A DNA stretch of 64,000 bases from Lepas anatifera (taxonomy: Eukaryota > Arthropoda > Thecostraca > Lepadidae), in assembly GCA_034440635.1 (NCBI GenBank), contig JAOTON010000768.1:714501-778500 (forward strand). The letters are read 5' to 3'. The translations under genes were made by a program, and so were the position numbers. The notes below the pieces were generated by a model. It worked only from the letters and a program-made list of their open reading frames with translations, did not search any database and was not told the DNA's origin. Each line of letters opens with the position of its first letter. Position 1 is the stretch's first letter. This document shows positions 58,910 to 64,000 of this stretch, piece by piece.

Positions 58910-60430
58910 TGAGCCGGCCGGTGGTGGCAGAGCCTGGTCAGTCCTGTTCTAACGTTAGAGCTGACCTGCCTGTGGCGACAGAGCCTGGTCAGTCCTGTTC
59001 TAACGTTAGAGCTGACCTGCCTATGGCGACAGAGCCTGGTCAGTCCTGTTCTAACGTTAGAGCTGACCTGCTTGTGGCGGCAGTTCCGTTTTTACTGGTG
59101 CTAACGTTAGAGCTGACCTGCCTGTGGCGGAAGAGCCTGGTCAATCGTGTTCTGACTGGTGCTAACGTTAGAGCTGACTTGCCTGTGGCGGCAGAGCCTG
59201 GTCAGTTCCGTGCTGACGCCTGTGGCGTCAGTTCCGTTCTGACTGGTGCTAACGTTAGAGCTGACCTGCCTGTGGCGTCAGTTCCGTTCTGACTGGCGCT
59301 AACGTTCGAGATGACCTGCCTGTGGCGACAGAGACTGGTCAGTCCTGTTCTAACGTTAGAGCTGACCTGCCTGTGGCGACAGAGCCTGGTCAGTCCTGTT
59401 CTAACGTTACAGCTGACTTGCCTGTGGCGTCAGAGCCTGGCCAGTCCTGTTCTAACGTTAGAGCTGACCTGCCTATGGCGACAGAGCCTGGTCAGTCCTG
59501 TTATAACGTTAGAGCTGACCTGCCTGTGGCGGCAGAGCCTGATCAGTCCAGTTCTAACGTTAGAGCTGACTTGCCTGTGGCGGCAGAGCCTGGTCAGTTC
59601 CGTTCTGACTGGTGCTAACGTTCGAGCTGACCTGCCTGTGGCGACAGAGACTGGTCAGTCCTGTTCTAACGTTACAGCTGACTTGCCTGTGGCGACAGAG
59701 CCTGGCCAGTCCTGTTCTAACGTTAGAGCTGACCTGCCTATGGCGACAGAGCCTGGTCAGTCCTGTTATAACGTTAGAGCTGACCTGCCTGTGGCGGCAG
59801 AGCCTGGTCAGTCCTGTTCTAACGTTACAGCTGACTTGCCTGTGGCGTCAGAGCCTGGCCAGTCCTGTTCTAACGTTAGAGCTGACCTGCCTATGGCGAC
59901 AGAGCCTGGTCAGTCCTGTTATAACGTTAGAGCTGACCTGCCTGTGGCGGCAGAGCCTGATCAGTCCAGTTCTAACGTTAGAGCTGACTTGCCTGTGGCG
60001 GCAGAGCCTGGTCAGTTCCGTTCTGACTGGTGCTAACGTTCGAGATGACCTGCCTGTGGCGACAGAGACTGGTCAATCCTGTTCTAACGTTAGAGCTGAC
60101 CTGCCTGTGGCGACAGAGCCTGGTCAATCGTGTTCTGACTGGTGCTAACGTTAGAGCTGACCTACCTGTGGCGGCAGAGCCTGGTCAGTCCTGTTCTAAC
60201 GTTAGAGCTGATCTGCCTGTGGTGTCAGCTCCGTTCTGACTGGTGCTTACGTTAGAGCTTACCTACCTGTGGCGACAGAGCCTGGTCAGTCCTGTTCTAA
60301 CGTTAGAGCTGACCTGCCTGTGGCGGCAGTTCCGTTTTGACTGTTGCTAACGTTGGAGCTGACCTACCTGTGGCGGCAGAGCCTCGTCAGTCCTGTTCTA
60401 ACGTTAGAGCTGACCTGCCTGTGGCGGCAG
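58910..60430. repeat. 51-bp minisatellite ending at the exon 12 acceptor
   Basis: About 29 units with GAGCTGACCTGCCTGTGGCG, RCAGAGCCTGGTCAGTCC and TGTTCTAACGTTA. The last unit ends CCTGTGGCGGCAG and exon 12 begins AACCGG. Before the AG the real junction is identical to many units over 24 bases. The unit length is divisible by three, giving a false 17-residue protein repeat. Confidence 0.97.
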
Positions 60431-60564
60431 AACCGGCGGGTGGAGATGACGGTGACGCCGCGGCTGGACGCCGACGAGGTGCGGATCGCCGCCGCGCTGA
60501 TGCGCTACCAAGAGCTGGAGCGGGAGGAGACCGAGCGCCGCCAGCAGGAGGCTCTCAGTAAAAG
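60431..60564 (+). CDS. CFAP74: CFAP74 exon 12 (last seen; gene probably continues)
   Basis: The acceptor is CTGTGGCGGCAG. It reads NRRVEMTVTPRLDADEV then IAAALMRYQELEREETERRQ, a strand followed by a charged helix. At 60564 AAAAG/GTGAAC is a good donor; without splicing the frame stops four bases on at TGA. A donor is more likely because the domain looks unfinished, but a true C-terminus cannot be excluded. Confidence 0.75.
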
Positions 60565-60769
60565 GTGAACGCCCGGCTGCCAACGGCACCGTCAGGGACA
60601 AGGGGAGGAGCGAAGCCGAAGCTTGCATCTAAACAGGTGTCCTTAAAGCGAATGGGCCTTCTTTATAATGTGATTTGATCTGAGGTAGATATATGATAAA
60701 GAATACCAGAAATCTCAGGTTTTATATCTTTTTCTCATAACTCACCATATTGGGAGAAGCAGTGTGTAT

Positions 60770-60860
60770 TTAGAGCGGGTTTCGAGCCCAAACCGGCCCG
60801 GCGCGAAGTCTCCGCCTCCGGCACCACTCGTTAGGCCTACTGGGATACAGGACTTAGGGT
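60770..60860 (-). other. tRNA-like sequence (SINE head or pseudo-tRNA)
   Basis: On the minus strand AGTAGGCCTAACGAGTGG resembles an A box and TTTGGGCTCGAAACCCGC a B box at suitable spacing. No full cloverleaf. Confidence 0.4.
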
Positions 60861-61115
60861 CCGGCTCAGACCCTCGTGAAAATCTGAGAGCTTTTGGTGC
60901 CAGGTATTTTGTCGAAAAATACCCAAGATAAATGAGGCAAAGATATGTAACAATTGAGTCATAATTGTCCTAATCAGTTACTAAACAACAAAGTGCATTT
61001 GTTACATTTCTTTATGTCATTTATCTTGATTGTTTTCGTTGGGGACTTGGTATTTTCGGACAAAACATATGGCACCTCTTGGAATTTTTCAAGGGGGTCT
61101 GGACCAGCCCCTTTT

Positions 61116-61116
<1 letters not shown>

Positions 61117-61210
<94 letters not shown>
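61117..61210. repeat. (TA)n microsatellite
   Basis: About 45 uninterrupted units. Confidence 0.95.
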
Positions 61211-61213
<3 letters not shown>

Positions 61214-61440
61214 TTATTTATTTATTCATTCATCTTCGTGTTTTCAAAGAGCGTTACGCCTTTGAAGCGCTGCTTTTCTGTAAAATACGAGTTCTGAGAG
61301 GAGCGAAATATGAAGCCTGTTTTTTTCACTATGCTCTTCGCGACCGACATTCATTTCCAGAACACGGACCGGGAGTGCAGAAGCGGATCAATTGGAGGAT
61401 GGTTGTTTGTACTTAAGCTATATGTCAAAGCGGAATGTTA

Positions 61441-63268
61441 ACCCTCGCCCCGGTGGGGGTGTTCGAACACCCCCTCGGGTTTTTCCGGCGGCACGAAAAA
61501 ATCGCGGCGCGAAGCTCCGCCGTGCTTGGCACACCTTATCCTTGATCAATTTCGCAACTTTGCCAAACAAATTTTAAGGCTCGGTCATTTCAGGTCAGGC
61601 CACCAGTGCAGGTTAAGTGAACTCACCTCCAAAAATGTTTTGACGGGGGTCTGAGCCACCTTCGCTTTGACGGGGGGTGGCAGGTACCCCCCCCATACCC
61701 ACCCCCTAAGATCTCGAGAACCACGCTGGGTAGCGAAAAACGGTAAACGGCGTTAGGTAGCCCATCCACTTTTCCATCGAAAATATTTGAACCATTTTTT
61801 TGTCAGGTCACGTTTAAGGTCACTAGAGGTCAAAACATGCCGTCATAGGGATAACATGTAAATGAAGGTTTTTGGTCAATACATCTGAACAAGTAAAGAT
61901 AGAGCAAAACGATTTGAACTGTAAGAATCCTCGCAGCAAGCCGAATCAAATTATTTATCATATGACCTTGCTAGGTCAAATCAAGGATTTGTCCTGACCT
62001 GAGGTCAGATCAAGATCAAATTAGTTAAAATGCATATCATTAAAACAGCAAAGAAAAGGCAAATGTAATGCAATAAAAATAATTTTTCTATCACCATCTG
62101 TTACTAAGTTATTCAGTTAAAAATAATTTTCCCACATATTTCAAATGGAGAGGTCATGTCTCGTACCTGACCTTAGGTCATCGATATCAAAAATACCGGA
62201 ACATATTTTAGAGAACTTGGTAGGCCCATTATGTGATATGAGTTTCAATCCGATAAGTTCACCCTGTTCCGACTTATGCTATCTTAAACTTTTTTTAGGT
62301 CAGGTCATTTGACCTGTACTGGTCACTTGACCTGGGATGACCTAACCTTAAAAATTTGATAGAAGTTGTAAAAATGATGAGAGAAAGGGTATATCAAGTA
62401 CGGTGGCGCTACGCGCTGCCGTTTTTATGCTGCCTCCCAAAAACCCGAGGGGGGTGGGTACCCGCCCCCTCGTCAATGCGCGTGTTAAGGTGGTATAAGT
62501 AACACATTGATGAATCTATCGAATTGAAACTTATACCAAATAATGGGCTCACCATACAAAATATATTCTGGGATTTTTCATATCGATCGCCTAAGGTCAA
62601 GTATGAACTATGACCTCTCCATTGGAATTACATGGGGAAAAAACAGAAATTGGGCTGTATTTGTGTAGATACGGCTAAGGAACTCTTCATATTCTCCAAA
62701 TCGTAGTATCCTGGGCCGCTTTTCAGGTTCAAGCTGCAATTTTTGACCTGTGACCTCTGAGAGGTAATCTGAGGCGACTTTAGCGGTCTCAGACTTAGGT
62801 CAATAACTTTGCATGAAATGACGATACAGCTTTTATTTTGATATCATTGCGTTTGTATTGCTATTGCGAGATCGTTTGTTATGCATATTGACTATGTTAA
62901 GATAAAAGTGACCTTGACCTGACATGAAGGTCAGGTCATATTTGTTTTTGGACCTAATATGGTCATATCATACATCATTCGATTTGCCGTGACGAGAGGA
63001 AGTGAGTGGTGCCTAAAAATTATTCTAGCTCAACTCTGTCAGATGCTAGAGCCCAAAAACTACTCAAAATGCCACCTTTTTTACCTATCATGACCTCAAT
63101 TTTGACCTGAGCCAAAAGTGACTGATGTAGTTTATTCATGAATTTATATGAGCTATCCACCAGCGTTCGCGTTTTTCGCTATCCCGCATATGGGCTGAGT
63201 TTGAGGGGGTGTTCAAACACTCCCTCCCACCAGGGCGAAGGTGGCTCGGAGGCCCACCGGGGCGCTGG
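61441..63268. mobile_element. TTAA-type element family D, containing a family B copy
   Basis: TTAA at 61437-61440 then CCCTCGCCCCGGTGGGGG; on the right, inverted, CCAGCGCCCCGGTGGGCC next to TTAA at 63269-63272. Both sides also share GTGTTCGAACACCCCCTC-like segments further in. A family B element interrupts it at about 61641-62484. Confidence 0.7.
61641..62484. mobile_element. TTAA-type element family B, left end decayed
   Basis: Matches 27489-28320 along its length (GTCTGAGCCACCTTCRCTT, AAGATCTCGAGAACCACGCT). The right end CGTCAATGCGCGTG is followed by TTAA (62485-62488). Confidence 0.8.
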
Positions 63269-63272
63269 TTAA

Positions 63273-64000
63273 CACGCGCCCCGCTGAGGGGCGAAATTCG
63301 CCCCCCCTCCCGGTTTTCCCCAGATAACGCAGGAACGAAGAGACGCAGAACAACGAAATTTTCAGTTCCATGTTCCTGATTAATTTTACGCATCTGACCA
63401 AATTTTTTAGATCAGGTTACGTCAGGTCAAGGGAATATTTAAGGCCAAATGACCCGAACTCAAAACCTAAAATCACGAGTTTGAAGTGGCGCCTAAGGAA
63501 CATCTGCCAACCGATCAGTTTCAAACTTTCACAATATGATAAAGTCATTAGGGTGTACAAATCTGCTATCTCGGAATTTTGGTATAGGTGACCTAAGGTG
63601 GGGCCAATTTTTGGTCACACCATTATAAGTATATGGTGAAAAATAGAAAGGGCGTGTTTTCCGTAAATACTGGATAGATAAACCTGAAAATCCTCCAACC
63701 GTCTATTCTTACCACAACCTTAAACATTAAGTTGAGTTTACCTCCCAAAGGTCATTTCAGGTCATAGGAAAATGCAGTGATTGTTTTGTCAATAACTTCG
63801 CACTGAATTGAGTTAAAGCTCCCATTTTGCTGTTTGCATTGTGCTTATGTTGTCACGGGGAGTCAATTGATATGCAACATGACCATACCAGGTCATTCTG
63901 TGACCCTAACCTAGCTCGATGTCAGGTCATGTTTACCATTTTACCTAGCAAGGTCATATTATACATCATTCAATTCGCCATAATGAGAGGAATCCAATGA
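63273..64000. mobile_element. TTAA-type element family A, runs out of the window
   Basis: Begins right after TTAA (63269-63272) with CACGCGCCCCGCTGAGGGG and continues as in 37010-38075. It shares its left TTAA with the end of the family D element. Confidence 0.8.

Noticed and set aside
58921..60239. Frames with a 17-residue repeat (RADLPVATEPGQSCSNV)
   Set aside because: Product of the 51-bp array in intron 11; kept only as a possible result of upstream acceptor use.

Overview
This is eukaryotic DNA from an animal, most likely an arthropod with large, repeat-rich introns. The evidence is spliced GT-AG exons, a tRNA-Leu(CAA) with an intron, tRNA-derived SINEs, non-LTR retrotransposon remnants, and many short inverted-repeat DNA transposons and minisatellites. 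A flagellar central-pair gene implies an animal that still makes 9+2 axonemes. A barnacle or another crustacean with flagellate sperm would fit, but that is inference.

The backbone is one plus-strand gene running from at least 9.6 kb to past 60.5 kb, which I identify as CFAP74 (FAP74), a protein of the C1d projection of the ciliary central pair. I can place 12 exons: 9619-9769, 12978-13136, 40608-40784, 47611-48203, 50239-51444, 51652-51788, 52134-52247, 54102-54357, 55942-56078, 57707-57833, 58093-58254 and 60431-60564. Reading phases agree across every junction. The first exons encode charged coiled coil and the later ones encode ASH/MSP-type beta domains. Both ends of the gene lie outside the window.

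Everything else sits upstream of this gene or in its introns. At 0-3.9 kb is an endonuclease-RT-RNase H non-LTR element with a frameshift. At 6.2-7.7, 27.5-28.3, 37.0-38.1, 45.7-46.5 and 61.4-64.0 kb are TTAA-flanked inverted-repeat elements full of AGGTCA-type half-sites. Many short elements have ends like CAGGGGCGGATCCAGG and 8-bp target duplications. The 27-kb intron between exons 2 and 3 also holds RT fragments, a degenerate repeat field (18.2-22.7 kb), the tRNA gene, an inverted CGTACG-rich repeat (29.3-30.8 kb), and a 2.7-kb transposon with two nearly identical arms of about 980 bp (34.1-36.8 kb). A small secreted Kunitz-like gene lies on the minus strand at 44.7-44.9 kb, inside an intron.

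The most striking pattern is in the second half. In six long introns of CFAP74 a minisatellite runs right up to the 3' splice site. In four of them (exons 8, 9, 10 and 12) the repeat unit itself contains a copy of the acceptor, and for exons 8 and 10 also the first bases of the exon. The introns therefore look as if they grew by tandem amplification of the intron-exon junction, leaving many decoy acceptors upstream of the used one. Very long open frames inside these arrays are artefacts of unit lengths divisible by three.
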